A DNA stretch of 64,000 bases from Oscillospiraceae bacterium (lineage in GTDB: Bacteria; Bacillota; Clostridia; Oscillospirales; Ruminococcaceae), in contig WRLK01000003.1 of NCBI GenBank assembly GCA_009777635.1, forward strand, positions 32,061 through 96,060, given 5' to 3'. This document shows positions 1 to 8,516 of the stretch, piece after piece. The notes beneath the pieces are model-generated. The model worked only from the letters and a program-made list of their open reading frames with translations, ran no database searches and was not told the DNA's origin. How positions within the stretch are numbered: the first letter of the stretch is position 1; each line of letters starts with the position of its first letter. A program made the position numbers and the translations under genes.

Positions 1-1
1 C

Positions 2-241
2 CTGATGCTTGACGAGCCCTCAATGGGGCTTGCGCCGATTCTCGTTGAGCAGATATTCTCAATTATTGAGGATATGAACAAAAACGGCGTCACCATACTT
101 TTGGTGGAGCAAAACGCACAGATAGCCCTTTCGATCGCGGACAGAGGCTATGTTTTGGAGACCGGCAGCATCATCATGTCGGGTACGGGCCATGAATTAT
201 CACAAAGCGACGATATCCGCAAAGCGTATCTTGGCGGATGA
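2..241 (+). CDS. ABC transporter ATP-binding protein, LivF-like (3' end only)
   Basis: Carboxy-terminal 80 or so residues of an ABC ATPase whose start lies before the window. The Walker B stretch LMLDEPSMGLAP and the later LLVEQNAQIALSIADRGYVLETG are typical of LivF, the second ATPase of branched-chain amino acid or urea/amide importers of the HAAT family, where the 'EQN' after the switch region is characteristic. The protein would sit at the inner face of the membrane and drive uptake by ATP hydrolysis. Partner genes would be upstream and are not visible. Substrate cannot be told from this fragment. A strong terminator follows at once. Confidence 0.85.
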   Translation: MMLDEPSMGLAPILVEQIFSIIEDMNKNGVTILLVEQNAQIALSIADRGYVLETGSIIMSGTGHELSQSDDIRKAYLGG

Positions 242-264
242 CCATAATACTATATCGCGCTAAA

Positions 265-299
265 AAACCGCCGGTTTTAATCCGGCGGTTTCCGTTTTT
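265..299. terminator. Bidirectional intrinsic terminator
   Basis: A perfect 10-bp inverted repeat (265-274 with 282-291, AAACCGCCGG) with a 7-base loop, T-rich on the right and A-rich on the left. It can end both the LivF-like gene (+) and pheA (-), which converge here. Confidence 0.85.
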
Positions 300-300
300 A

Positions 301-1440
301 TCATACGATTTCCGAATAACTGCCAAGGTAGTAAAAATCATCGCACAAATCACTAAGCTCCCGCAAAACTTGATACAGCGCGGGTGAATACACGGGCGTA
401 TCCAAATCGAAATAGAACATAAACTCGAAATCACTGTTGGGTATCGGCCGGCTTTCAAGCTTGATGAGGTTGATCCCGTGGATAAAAATGCGAGACAGGA
501 TGTGGTAAAGCGAGCCGGGCTTATGCGGGATAGTTAGCATAAGACTGGTCTTGTCGGCTCCTGGATAAATGGCAAGGGATTTTGATATGCAGATAAAGCG
601 CGTATAATTGTTGCCCTCGTCCTGTACCGATTGCATAAGCCGTTTGAGCCCGTATAACACGGCGCAGTTGCCCGATGAAATTGCAGCAACGTCGCTCCTC
701 TCGGATTCTGCGACCATTTTCGCGGCAACGGCGGTGTTTTCGCAGACCGTCACCTTGCATCCTATGCTTTTTATGAAGCCCGCGCATTGGGCGATAGCCT
801 GCTCATGGGAATAAATCTCCTTGATTTTAGATATATCGACGTCTTCCTTCGCAAGCAGGCAGTGGTCGATTTTAAGGCGCACGCTTCTCACAATGCTGAA
901 AGGATACCGCATCATCAGGTCATACACCTGGTTTATCGAACCGGCGGTGCTGTTTTCAAGCGGCAGTATGCCATACGGGCACAACCCGCTGTCAATAGCG
1001 GAAAATACCGCCTCAAAGGTATTGAAATACAGTATGCTCGGAAGCGCAAACAGCTTCTCGGCGGCAAGCTGGGAGTACGCGCCCTCCGTGCCTTGACAGG
1101 CGATCACCGTCCGTTTGGGGAAAAGCCATTCCGTGTTTTTTATAGCGCCTTCAATCGTTTCAACAAGCTCGGACGACGGATTGATGATGCGCTCCTGCTC
1201 CGCGCGGCTCAGCTCGAACAGCATGGAGTATAATGCGGTAATATAAGCCTCCCGCCCCTCCCCGGCCTTGTGGGAGAGTTCATACAGCTTTTGCCTTTCT
1301 CGTGCCGGGTCATACACCGGCAGGTCGTTTTGCTTTTTATGTTTTGCTATTTCGCAGGATAAATCCATCCGGTCAAAAAAAAGCTTAACAAGGTTGTCGT
1401 CAATGTGATCGATTTTTTCCCTAAGTTTATTTAAATCCAA
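301..1440 (-). CDS. pheA: Bifunctional chorismate mutase / prephenate dehydratase (P-protein)
   Basis: Converts chorismate to prephenate and then to phenylpyruvate, the committed branch to phenylalanine; cytosolic. The 379-residue protein has the usual three parts: an AroQ chorismate mutase domain (about 1-85, LREKIDHIDD start), a prephenate dehydratase domain (about 108-285) with ACQGTEGAYS, PLENSTAGSINQVYDLM and the catalytic TRF in NYTRFICIS, and a C-terminal ACT domain with the ESRP motif that in this family binds phenylalanine for feedback inhibition. It is the last gene of the aroF-tyrA-pheA operon, 15 bp after tyrA. Length is normal for a fused P-protein. Confidence 0.95.
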   Translation of the reverse strand: MDLNKLREKIDHIDDNLVKLFFDRMDLSCEIAKHKKQNDLPVYDPARERQKLYELSHKAGEGREAYITALYSMLFELSRAEQERIINPSSELVETIEGAIKNTEWLFPKRTVIACQGTEGAYSQLAAEKLFALPSILYFNTFEAVFSAIDSGLCPYGILPLENSTAGSINQVYDLMMRYPFSIVRSVRLKIDHCLLAKEDVDISKIKEIYSHEQAIAQCAGFIKSIGCKVTVCENTAVAAKMVAESERSDVAAISSGNCAVLYGLKRLMQSVQDEGNNYTRFICISKSLAIYPGADKTSLMLTIPHKPGSLYHILSRIFIHGINLIKLESRPIPNSDFEFMFYFDLDTPVYSPALYQVLRELSDLCDDFYYLGSYSEIV

Positions 1441-1455
1441 GAAAAGTCCTCCTTT

Positions 1456-2286
1456 TTAGCTGTCAAGCTCCGCCTTTAAACGGCTGCCCTCTTCCAGCAG
1501 CTCCTTGAGCGCGCGTTCGTCGCCGTCCAGAAGCGCCTTTCTGTAAAGCGACAGCGCCCCGATAAAGGAATCTAGCTCCTGTATCATAAAATCGTTGTTC
1601 TCCGTGCAAAGCTCCGCCCACATGTCGGCGTTTAAGCGCGCCACGCGCGTTAAGTCCTTGTAGCTTCCGGCGGAAAGGCCTTTGTGGCCCCGGGCGGTCG
1701 GGCTTTTGATATACGCGTTCGAGACTATATGCGCCATCTGGGAGCTAAACGCGATGATTTCGTCATGCTGTTTTGCCGTCGTGACGCTCAATCGCCCGAA
1801 CCCGACCGGCTTTAAAAGCTCCTCGATTTTGCCAAACAGGGACGCGTCGTCATAGACCGGCGGCACAATGACCATCGTTTCTCCTTTAAAGAGGTTCGCG
1901 CGGCTGTTCTTGAAGCCCGCCTTATGGCTGCCCGCCATCGGGTGGCCGCCGACGAACGTAAACCCGTGCTGCTTCGCAATCGGGAAGCACCGCTCGCAGA
2001 CAAACCGCTTGATGCCGCAGCAGTCGAACACAATCGTATTTTCCGCGATATTTTTCGCGGCGCTTTCAAGATATCTTACCGCGTCGCCGGGATTTACGGC
2101 GATCAAAACCGCGTCGCACAATCCGATGGTGTTGTCGTCCAGCACGCCGTTTGCGGCGCCCGAGAGCACAGCAAAGCCTAAGATTGCGTCGTCCGTGTCG
2201 TATGCGTAAACCGTATGCCCTCCGCCGCGGTAAGCTTTCGCCAAAGAGCCCCCGATTAGTCCCATGCCGACAATGCCTATATTCAT
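1456..2286 (-). CDS. tyrA: Prephenate dehydrogenase
   Basis: Oxidatively decarboxylates prephenate to 4-hydroxyphenylpyruvate using NAD(P)+, the tyrosine branch. The 276-residue protein starts with a Rossmann motif GIVGMGLIGGS and has the family motif GGHPMAGSHKAG around residue 115, where the conserved His and Ser lie. No ACT domain follows, so feedback by tyrosine would have to act differently. The ATG overlaps the aroF stop by 4 bp (ATGA), showing translational coupling. Placed between aroF and pheA, so this operon makes both aromatic branch products. Confidence 0.93.
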   Translation of the reverse strand: MNIGIVGMGLIGGSLAKAYRGGGHTVYAYDTDDAILGFAVLSGAANGVLDDNTIGLCDAVLIAVNPGDAVRYLESAAKNIAENTIVFDCCGIKRFVCERCFPIAKQHGFTFVGGHPMAGSHKAGFKNSRANLFKGETMVIVPPVYDDASLFGKIEELLKPVGFGRLSVTTAKQHDEIIAFSSQMAHIVSNAYIKSPTARGHKGLSAGSYKDLTRVARLNADMWAELCTENNDFMIQELDSFIGALSLYRKALLDGDERALKELLEEGSRLKAELDS

Positions 2287-3290
2287 GCCGTGACCACCTC
2301 GCGTATTTTGCGGATCTTCCCGGCTGTTTTTGAAAATTGTTCCGGCGTGAGCGATTGCGCGCCGTCACAGAGCGCGTTGACGGGATCGTTATGCACCTCG
2401 ATCATGACGCCGTGGGCGCCGGCTGCGACCGCCGCCATCGCCATAGGCTCCACAAGGCGCGCGATTCCCGACGCGTGGCTGGGGTCTACGACAACTGGCA
2501 GATGCGAAAGATCGCGCAGCATCGGTACGGCCGAAAGGTCGAGGGTATTTCGCGTGTATGTTTCAAATGTGCGGATACCGCGCTCACAGAGTATGACGTT
2601 TTGGTTGCCGCCGGCCATAATGTATTCGGCGCTCATGAGAAGCTCCTGAAGAGTATTTGCAAGCCCACGTTTTAACAAGACCGGCTTTTTGAGCATACCC
2701 AGCTCCTTTAACAGCTCGAAGTTCTGCATGTTGCGGGCTCCGACTTGTATGATGTCCACCTTTTCAAACATGGGAAGATGATCCGCGTTCATGATCTCTG
2801 TGATAATCGGCATGCCGGTTTGCCTTTTCGCCTCAAGCATCATCTCGATGCCATCGGCGCGAAGCCCCTGAAAATCATACGGCGAAGTGCGCGGCTTAAA
2901 CGCTCCCCCGCGCAGAATAGACGCACCGAATGCGCAAACGTCCTTCGCAATCGCAAGTATCTGTTCCGGGGATTCGACAGAACACGGCCCCGCGATCATC
3001 TGGAAATGTGGCCCGCCGATTTTTATCCCGCCGACGTCGATTACGCTGTCTTCCGGGTGAAATTTGCGGTTCGCGCTTTTAAACGGCTCCGAGATGCGTT
3101 TTACCGACTCCACCATCTCAAGCCCTTCGATAAGCTCCGTGTCGATCTGGCTTGTGTCCCCGATCAAACCGAGAATCGTATAAAACTCGCCCTTTGAGAT
3201 GTGGACGCTAAGCCCCCGGCCTTTCAGCCATTCGGTAAGGTTTTCGATTTGTTCTTTTGTTGCGTTTGGTTTTAGTACCGCTACCATCAT
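2283..3290 (-). CDS. aroF: 3-deoxy-7-phosphoheptulonate synthase (DAHP synthase, type I beta)
   Basis: Condenses phosphoenolpyruvate with erythrose 4-phosphate, the first step of the shikimate pathway. Residues about 1-70 form a ferredoxin-like regulatory domain as in Thermotoga-type enzymes; the TIM-barrel follows with AGPCSVES, the PEP-binding RGGAFKPRTSPYDFQG and the metal-site DPSHASG. Length (335) fits this subgroup. The start has GGAGG six bases upstream of the first of two ATGs. First gene of the operon; a promoter-like TTGACG about 125 bp upstream is listed separately. Confidence 0.94.
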   Translation of the reverse strand: MMVAVLKPNATKEQIENLTEWLKGRGLSVHISKGEFYTILGLIGDTSQIDTELIEGLEMVESVKRISEPFKSANRKFHPEDSVIDVGGIKIGGPHFQMIAGPCSVESPEQILAIAKDVCAFGASILRGGAFKPRTSPYDFQGLRADGIEMMLEAKRQTGMPIITEIMNADHLPMFEKVDIIQVGARNMQNFELLKELGMLKKPVLLKRGLANTLQELLMSAEYIMAGGNQNVILCERGIRTFETYTRNTLDLSAVPMLRDLSHLPVVVDPSHASGIARLVEPMAMAAVAAGAHGVMIEVHNDPVNALCDGAQSLTPEQFSKTAGKIRKIREVVTA

Positions 3291-3385
3291 ATTTTGCCTC
3301 CTTAACGATTGAGGAAAATAAAAAACCCGCCATGAACAAGGCTTTACATGCCCCGCGACGAGAATCTTAACAGCCTTTTCTATTG

Positions 3386-3419
3386 ATTATAAAATAACAC
3401 GAATCGCTTGGAACGTCAA
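3386..3419 (-). promoter_or_regulatory. Candidate promoter of the aroF-tyrA-pheA operon
   Basis: On the minus strand TTGACG (3414-3419) is followed 17 bases later by TATTTT (3391-3396), overlapping a perfect TATAAT at 3386-3391 that sits 22 bases away. The leader of roughly 90 bases to the aroF ATG contains a TTTTTT run but no convincing attenuator hairpin or T-box. Confidence 0.4.
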
Positions 3420-3439
3420 GTGTTTTTTTATTTAGCCTG

Positions 3440-3468
3440 TTGAAAGGCTCAAGGCTACGCGGTATAAT
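3440..3468 (+). promoter_or_regulatory. Promoter of the amidohydrolase gene
   Basis: TTGAAA (3440-3445), 17-base spacer, TATAAT (3463-3468), a near-consensus vegetative promoter; the AGAGGTG ribosome site follows directly, so the leader would be very short. Confidence 0.65.
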
Positions 3469-3490
3469 ATAACGCAGAGGTGAAAAGCTA

Positions 3491-4330
3491 ATGATTATCG
3501 ATTTCCATGCCCACGTATTCCCGGATGACTTGGCGCCAAAGGCGATTTCCGCGCTGTGCGACGAAGTGGACGGCGTATATCCGCCGGTGAGCGACGGCAC
3601 GGCCTCGGGGCTTTTAAAGAACATGGACGACTGGAATATCGATATTTCGGTTATCCTGCCCGTTATCACGAAACAATCCCAGATGAAAAGGGCAAACGAG
3701 TGGACTGCCTCCCAAAGCTCGGACAGGCTGATTGCTTTCGGCGGGATTTACCCGCACACCGGCGACTACAAAAGGGATATCGATTTTGTGGCGGGCTTAG
3801 GGCTTAAAGGGCTTAAATTCCACGCGGAGTATCAGGATTTTGTCGTCGACGATGTGCATATGCTTAAAATATACGAATATGCGCTTGGCAAAGGTCTGAT
3901 TCTGTTGCACCATGCAGGCTTTGACCCTGCGTTTCCGGCGCCGTTTAAAAGCTCGCCGAGGCAATTCGCGAACATAGCGGACGCTATGCGCGGCGGAGTG
4001 ATCATCGCGGCGCATCTGGGCGGACACGACCAGTGGGACGACGTGGAAAACCATCTCGTGGGGAGCGGTATTTATCTTGACACCTCGATGGGCTTTGCGT
4101 ATTTTCCGCACGACCAGTTCTTGAGGATCGTCAAGAGCCACGGCGCAGATAAAATCCTGTTCGCCTCGGACGCTCCGTGGAGCAACGCGAAAACAGAGGT
4201 TATGCATTTAAAATCCCTGCCGCTTTCTAAGGACGACATGGATTTAATATTATATAAAAACGCAAAAAGGATATTGGGTATCGGCGCTCACAGCCCTAGA
4301 AAATCCCCAGATGCTCAAACAATATTTTAA
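3491..4330 (+). CDS. Amidohydrolase family 2 (TIM-barrel metal hydrolase)
   Basis: A 279-residue member of the amidohydrolase-2 (ACMSD-like) branch. Visible metal-site signatures are IIDFHAHVFPD at the first strand, LLHHAGFD near residue 138, IIAAHLGGHD near 175 and ILFASDAPW near 220, which supplies the catalytic Asp. Such enzymes hydrolyse or decarboxylate small cyclic or carboxylic substrates; the substrate here is unknown. The gene stands alone under its own promoter, and its 3' end overlaps the converging mntP by 35 bp. Confidence 0.8.
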   Translation: MIIDFHAHVFPDDLAPKAISALCDEVDGVYPPVSDGTASGLLKNMDDWNIDISVILPVITKQSQMKRANEWTASQSSDRLIAFGGIYPHTGDYKRDIDFVAGLGLKGLKFHAEYQDFVVDDVHMLKIYEYALGKGLILLHHAGFDPAFPAPFKSSPRQFANIADAMRGGVIIAAHLGGHDQWDDVENHLVGSGIYLDTSMGFAYFPHDQFLRIVKSHGADKILFASDAPWSNAKTEVMHLKSLPLSKDDMDLILYKNAKRILGIGAHSPRKSPDAQTIF

Positions 4331-4862
4331 ATCCTATCATCACCAGTATAATGCCGCCCAAAAGCTCCGCTTTCGATTTTAGCCTTTCGCCGAACATGCT
4401 TCCGATCTTCATGCCGGCCATCGATAACACAAGCGTAGTGATCCCGATCAGCAAAACAGCCGGAACGACGACGACATTTAAAAACGCAAACGATACGCCG
4501 ACGGCAAGTGCGTCGATGCTTGTTGCGACGGCAAGGGTCAGCATATGCGCGGGGCTTAAGGACGCCGACTTGTTGCCGGGGCTTGCGTCATGATTAAAGC
4601 TGCTGAAAATCATTTTGCCGCCTATGAAACCGAGCAGCGCAAAAGCTACCCAGTGGTTGTAAGCGATGATGCTGTCGGCAAATAACGTCGCGGCCGAGTA
4701 CCCGATCAGAGGCATGACGGCTTGAAATACGCCGAAGTAAAGGCCGACGGTCAGCGATTTTCTGACAGTGACTTTATCAATCGCCAGCCCCTTGAAAACC
4801 GATACGGCAAAGGCGTCCATAGCAAGCCCGATGGCAAGAAAAAAAATCCCCAAAAAACTCAT
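4296..4862 (-). CDS. mntP: Manganese efflux pump MntP (DUF204)
   Basis: A 188-residue, six-helix inner-membrane protein made of two DUF204 repeats; each carries the typical charged motif, GLAMDAFAVS in helix 1 and ATSIDALAVGVSF in helix 4. The family exports Mn(II) and protects from manganese excess. In many bacteria the gene is preceded by a yybP-ykoY manganese riboswitch; the 66 bp between this start and the divergent DsrE remnant is too short and shows no such structure. Its 3' end overlaps the convergent amidohydrolase. Confidence 0.9.
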   Translation of the reverse strand: MSFLGIFFLAIGLAMDAFAVSVFKGLAIDKVTVRKSLTVGLYFGVFQAVMPLIGYSAATLFADSIIAYNHWVAFALLGFIGGKMIFSSFNHDASPGNKSASLSPAHMLTLAVATSIDALAVGVSFAFLNVVVVPAVLLIGITTLVLSMAGMKIGSMFGERLKSKAELLGGIILVMIGFKILFEHLGIF

Positions 4863-4928
4863 TTTTACTTCTCCAATTTAAGCGAAAAAATATTATGGGC
4901 TGCCGACGCCCCCTGAAAGGAGCAACAC

Positions 4929-5033
4929 ATGCCAAAATCAAAAGAATTGCATATCCTGTGGGCAAACGGCGATATACTTACTTCCCGGCTTATGGTCCTG
5001 AAATATTCCACCAAAGGCATGACAAACCAATGG
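4929..5033 (+). pseudogene. DsrE-family protein, truncated remnant (first 35 codons)
   Basis: The frame opens with a good ribosome site (AAAGGAG, 6 bases before ATG) and reads KELHILWANGD, then MVLKYSTKGMTNQW, which matches the start of DsrE/DsrF-like sulfur-relay family proteins that normally run to about 115 residues. After the Trp the family similarity stops: the expected next strand (usually VTVIIWG-like) is absent and the reading frame runs antisense into the 3' end of the convergent pfkB gene. The simplest reading is a deletion that removed the remaining two thirds. Family call rests on recognition of the N-terminal strand and helix only. Confidence 0.55.
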
Positions 5034-5052
5034 TCATTCTACTCCAACGGCG

Positions 5053-6075
5053 TTATGTTGTCCAGACCTCGCCTGAAACCGCATATTTTTCGTGAAGCTC
5101 AAGCATTTGCTCTTTTGTGCCGACGCCGTCCGTGCCGCCTTCGAAGGAAAGGCATCCGGCGGCGGCGCTGTTTGCCAGCCTCAGGATTTCCTCGGGCGAC
5201 ATTCCGCTATAAAGCCCGAGCAGGGCTCCTGCGCAAAACGCGTCGCCCGCGCCGACGCTGCCTTTGATGTAGCCCTTAGGCAGCTCAAGGGAGCGCATGC
5301 CCGTCCATCTTCGCTTGTTGTCCATAAAAATGCCGGTTTCAGGGCAATGGATAATCACACAATCGGATATGCCGAAATCCATAAGCTTTTCGCATATGAC
5401 CGGCAGACTTTCAAAAATCAGCGTGCCGTCGGGGTTTCTTGGGGAAATCCCGACTGTTCTGCCTGCTTCGATTTCGTTTATGATCACGTAGTCGCTGTGC
5501 TTTAAAGACGCGGGTACGATGCTGCGAAAACGGTCGCCGTCCTCGCTTACGATATCGATAGAGGTTTTGACGCCAAGTCTCTTAGCTTCATTGAGTACCC
5601 GCGCCAAAACCGTGCCGTATTCGTCGTCGCCTGAATCCATACGTTCAAGAAGCAGGATATACCCGATATGCAAAATCTTCGCGTCAAGTCTGTCAAAATC
5701 AATATGCTTTAAATCAAATACCGCGTTTGTGCCTTGGTTAACGAAAAAGGTGCGCGTGCCCGATTTGCTTGAGAAAACGTCGGTATATCCCGTAACGGCG
5801 TTGTCGACCATAGATATATTTGAAATATCAAGGCCGTTTTTCTTATATGTGTCAAGCACATATTTCCCCGCGTCGTCGCGGCCGATGCAGCTTACGCCTT
5901 TTACCGCAAGCGACGGCGACAACCGTTTTAGGCTGATACCGGTGTTGCTGACACAGCCGCCAACGCTCCTGCCCTCGGCGCGGATTTTCGTAAGCATTCC
6001 CTCGCCGGGATAAAAATCAATTTGCTTTAAGTAATCTACAAATATGTTTCCACCTACCGCGATTCCGGTTTTCAT
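5053..6075 (-). CDS. PfkB-family carbohydrate kinase
   Basis: A 340-residue ribokinase-like kinase. The N-terminal GGNIFVDY and GGCVSNTGISLKRL segments form the substrate side; the C-terminal KGSVGAGDAFCAGALLG holds the anion hole and catalytic Asp of the family. It phosphorylates a sugar or nucleoside using ATP; specificity cannot be read from the sequence. Start supported by AAAGGAAG upstream. Monocistronic, between the DsrE remnant and the AmmeMemoRadiSam genes. Confidence 0.85.
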   Translation of the reverse strand: MKTGIAVGGNIFVDYLKQIDFYPGEGMLTKIRAEGRSVGGCVSNTGISLKRLSPSLAVKGVSCIGRDDAGKYVLDTYKKNGLDISNISMVDNAVTGYTDVFSSKSGTRTFFVNQGTNAVFDLKHIDFDRLDAKILHIGYILLLERMDSGDDEYGTVLARVLNEAKRLGVKTSIDIVSEDGDRFRSIVPASLKHSDYVIINEIEAGRTVGISPRNPDGTLIFESLPVICEKLMDFGISDCVIIHCPETGIFMDNKRRWTGMRSLELPKGYIKGSVGAGDAFCAGALLGLYSGMSPEEILRLANSAAAGCLSFEGGTDGVGTKEQMLELHEKYAVSGEVWTT

Positions 6076-6141
6076 GACGGACCACTTCCTTTAACTATTG
6101 ATTTTACGCTATATTATCATAACATTCTAAACGGTTTTTCG

Positions 6142-7023
6142 CTACCTCATATTGAGCGCGAACACATTTTTGAGGTATTTCTTAGCGATTTCATGCAAGC
6201 TGTGGATTTTCCCGCACGAAGTCGGCTCCCTGTCTGAATAGCTTCGCCTCGGGAAAAAACGCGACAAATGCAGCGGAATCTTATCGTCAAGGGACGCTAT
6301 CCACTTTGCGAGAAGCGCGATTTCTTCCTCCGAATCGTTTTCCCCCGGTATAATCAAGGTAGTAATCTCCACATGGCACATGCTGTGCGCGAGCGCAACT
6401 GTTCCTTTAACATCCTCGAGGCGTCCGCCAAGCTTCCTGTAAAACCCGTCGGAAAACCCCTTTACGTCGATATTCATGGCGTCTGTAAACGGAAGCTGCG
6501 CCTTGAGCGGCCCGAGGCTTATGTAACCGTTTGTCACAACGACGTTTAAAAGCCCCGCTTCATGCACAAGCCTTGCGCAGTCTAAAAGGTACTCATACCC
6601 GACCAGCGGCTCGTTGTAGGTATAAGCCACGCCGATATTGCCCTCCGGCACGGTCTTTGCGGCAAACTCTACAAGCTTTTCAGGCGGGATATATTTTGCG
6701 CGGGGCATATCGAAGTCCCGCGAGATTTTGGCGTTCTGGCAAAAGGGACAGTTAAAATTGCATCCGAAACCGCCGACGGAAAGCACATTGCTGCCCGGAT
6801 GAAACATATAAAGCGGCTTTTTTTCGATCGGGTCGAGCGCAATCGACGAGACAAGCCCGTAACCCGCGGCATATAGTCTGCCGCCGATGTTTTCGCGCAC
6901 CTTGCAAAATCCCGCCGCGTTTTCAGGAACCCTGCAACGGTGCGGGCACAGCCCGCAGACCGCGTCCCCGCCGTCCGTGTGGTAAAACATCGCTTCATGC
7001 TTTGATTCCTGCGCGTCACTCAT
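6142..7023 (-). CDS. amrS: AmmeMemoRadiSam system radical SAM enzyme
   Basis: Radical S-adenosylmethionine protein with the CxxxCxxC cluster motif in GFGCNFNCPFCQN (about residue 80) and an upstream Cys cluster CGLCPHRCRV...CKVREN that is typical of the PflA-like 'AmrS' group. The family occurs with AMMECR1 and Memo proteins in a conserved trio of unknown reaction. I chose the ATG at 7023, which overlaps the preceding gene by 8 bp and has GAGGT upstream; an ATG at 7047 is also in frame. Directly co-transcribed with the dioxygenase-like/AMMECR1 fusion. Confidence 0.88.
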   Translation of the reverse strand: MSDAQESKHEAMFYHTDGGDAVCGLCPHRCRVPENAAGFCKVRENIGGRLYAAGYGLVSSIALDPIEKKPLYMFHPGSNVLSVGGFGCNFNCPFCQNAKISRDFDMPRAKYIPPEKLVEFAAKTVPEGNIGVAYTYNEPLVGYEYLLDCARLVHEAGLLNVVVTNGYISLGPLKAQLPFTDAMNIDVKGFSDGFYRKLGGRLEDVKGTVALAHSMCHVEITTLIIPGENDSEEEIALLAKWIASLDDKIPLHLSRFFPRRSYSDREPTSCGKIHSLHEIAKKYLKNVFALNMR

Positions 7024-8401
7024 GGCGGGTGACCTCGAAGCGTTCAAGCCTTACCGGCACGCCGTCGGGGATACCGCCTTTTCTTCTGGCTATATCGACC
7101 TGCTGCTCAACGGTGTCGACGCCGTCAAGGTTCGGAAGCAGCAGACCGCGACTGCTTCCGCTTGAGACGATCACGCCGTATCGCTTTACGTCAAGCTCCG
7201 ATGGGCCTGAGATCGCTTCAGGCGGCGATAAGATATCCACCTTGTATGCGAGAAGCGGAAGCTCCTGCGCCGACACCGGCTCGAAGCGGTTGTCGTTTAG
7301 CCCCGCCGAAACGGCATTTTGTATGATCTCAAGCGCGATATTGCCGGTAGTCGGCGAGATTGTGCCGACGCAGCCGCGAAGCCTGCCGTTTTTGTGCAGG
7401 GATACAAACGCGCCCGCTTTATTCTTTAAAAGCTCGTCAGGCAGCCCGCCGGGAAGCGGCAGTGCTTTGCCATTTTTAACGGCGAACTCCAAAGACCTCC
7501 GCGCAAGCGCGCGGTAGCAGTCCTCGGAATCTTGCTTTTTTCTTGCGTCTTTCATGCTCATATCCGTGTATATATCAAGGAAATTGCGGCTTTCGTTGCG
7601 TTTTCCCGGCTGAAAACCGGCAACGGCGTACCCGACTCCGAACGTCCCCTCGTAGGATAACAGCCTTGACGTGACGCAAAGCCGGTCGAAGCAGCCCGCG
7701 AGAACCATGAAAGAATTGTATCCGCATTCGGCGGCGCGCTCCCGAAGCTCATCGGGAATCGTAAGAAGCGACAGGAAATCACCTGTGGAAAGCGCATCGG
7801 TCACAGCCTTGTCGAACCTCTCTCCCTCGGGCGCAAAGCCGTAAGGCCCGCTTGCGCCAAGCTTATGCGACAAGTCCCCGCTTGCGACAAGTACGGCACG
7901 GCGCCCTGTTTTTTCGGCGGCCTCCGCGATGATTTGCCCTAAACGGTAATGTTCACGCGGCTCCATTCCCGATTGCGATATCCTGACCGCGCTGTAATTC
8001 TGAAAGCGTCGGTTTATGAACCACATCGGAACCATCACGCCGTGGTCTAAGGATGCATCCTTTTCCCCGAGAAACCCTGCGGGTATTCCGTTTTCTTCGC
8101 AGAGACCCGCGATTTCTTTTGCAAGGCTTTGATCGTATTTCACTTCAAACCGCGCGTCTTGCGCGTTAAAACGTGCAAGGCTTCCCTTTGCGCCGGCGCC
8201 CGGCGAGATATGAAAATAGTCCGAGTACATCACGCCGTGCGGCGTGATAAACAAAACCGTATCTGGGGAAAGCGCCGCAATTTCAGCAGCTATCCCGTCG
8301 AAGGCCGCCAATGTTTTTTTGATTTTCTTTTCCTCGCCGCGGCCCACCTCAGGCACGGCAAGGGGAGGATGCGGAAGTACGTACGCGCTCAATATCGGCA
8401 T
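7016..8401 (-). CDS. AmmeMemoRadiSam fusion: extradiol dioxygenase/Memo-like domain plus AMMECR1
   Basis: About 461 residues with two parts. Residues roughly 1-260 resemble the LigB-type class III extradiol dioxygenase/Memo fold (opening LSAYVLPHPPLAVPEVG, then FITPHG, SLDHGVMVPMWF and VLVASGDLSHKL with the metal-type His residues). Residues roughly 290-461 are an AMMECR1 domain with the hallmark LRGCVGTISPT. With the downstream radical SAM gene it completes the AmmeMemoRadiSam set, whose biochemical role is not established. The start at 8401 is preferred because CGGGAG lies upstream; an earlier in-frame ATG at 8419 exists. Confidence 0.87.
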   Translation of the reverse strand: MPILSAYVLPHPPLAVPEVGRGEEKKIKKTLAAFDGIAAEIAALSPDTVLFITPHGVMYSDYFHISPGAGAKGSLARFNAQDARFEVKYDQSLAKEIAGLCEENGIPAGFLGEKDASLDHGVMVPMWFINRRFQNYSAVRISQSGMEPREHYRLGQIIAEAAEKTGRRAVLVASGDLSHKLGASGPYGFAPEGERFDKAVTDALSTGDFLSLLTIPDELRERAAECGYNSFMVLAGCFDRLCVTSRLLSYEGTFGVGYAVAGFQPGKRNESRNFLDIYTDMSMKDARKKQDSEDCYRALARRSLEFAVKNGKALPLPGGLPDELLKNKAGAFVSLHKNGRLRGCVGTISPTTGNIALEIIQNAVSAGLNDNRFEPVSAQELPLLAYKVDILSPPEAISGPSELDVKRYGVIVSSGSSRGLLLPNLDGVDTVEQQVDIARRKGGIPDGVPVRLERFEVTRHE

Positions 8402-8516
8402 AAAATCAACTCCCGTCATGTTTTTTCAGTAGCCTCGACTATAGGAATAAATTATGATATTCTATAAACAATCAATCTATCGGATACTGAACACAGGTTC
8501 TAAGGAGATACAGATC

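Noticed and set aside
787..1233. Long plus-strand frame inside pheA
   Set aside because: Antisense shadow of a well-supported gene; no ribosome site or family features.
3291..3385. Attenuator leader peptide or T-box before aroF
   Set aside because: A short ATG frame with Phe-Leu-Phe and a T6 run exists, but no stable terminator or antiterminator stems or T-box bulge were found.
4863..4928. yybP-ykoY manganese riboswitch before mntP
   Set aside because: The gap to the divergent remnant is only 66 bp and shows none of the conserved stem pattern.
4929..5267. 112-codon frame on the plus strand as a full gene
   Set aside because: Only the first 35 residues look like a protein family; the rest is Arg-rich antisense of pfkB.
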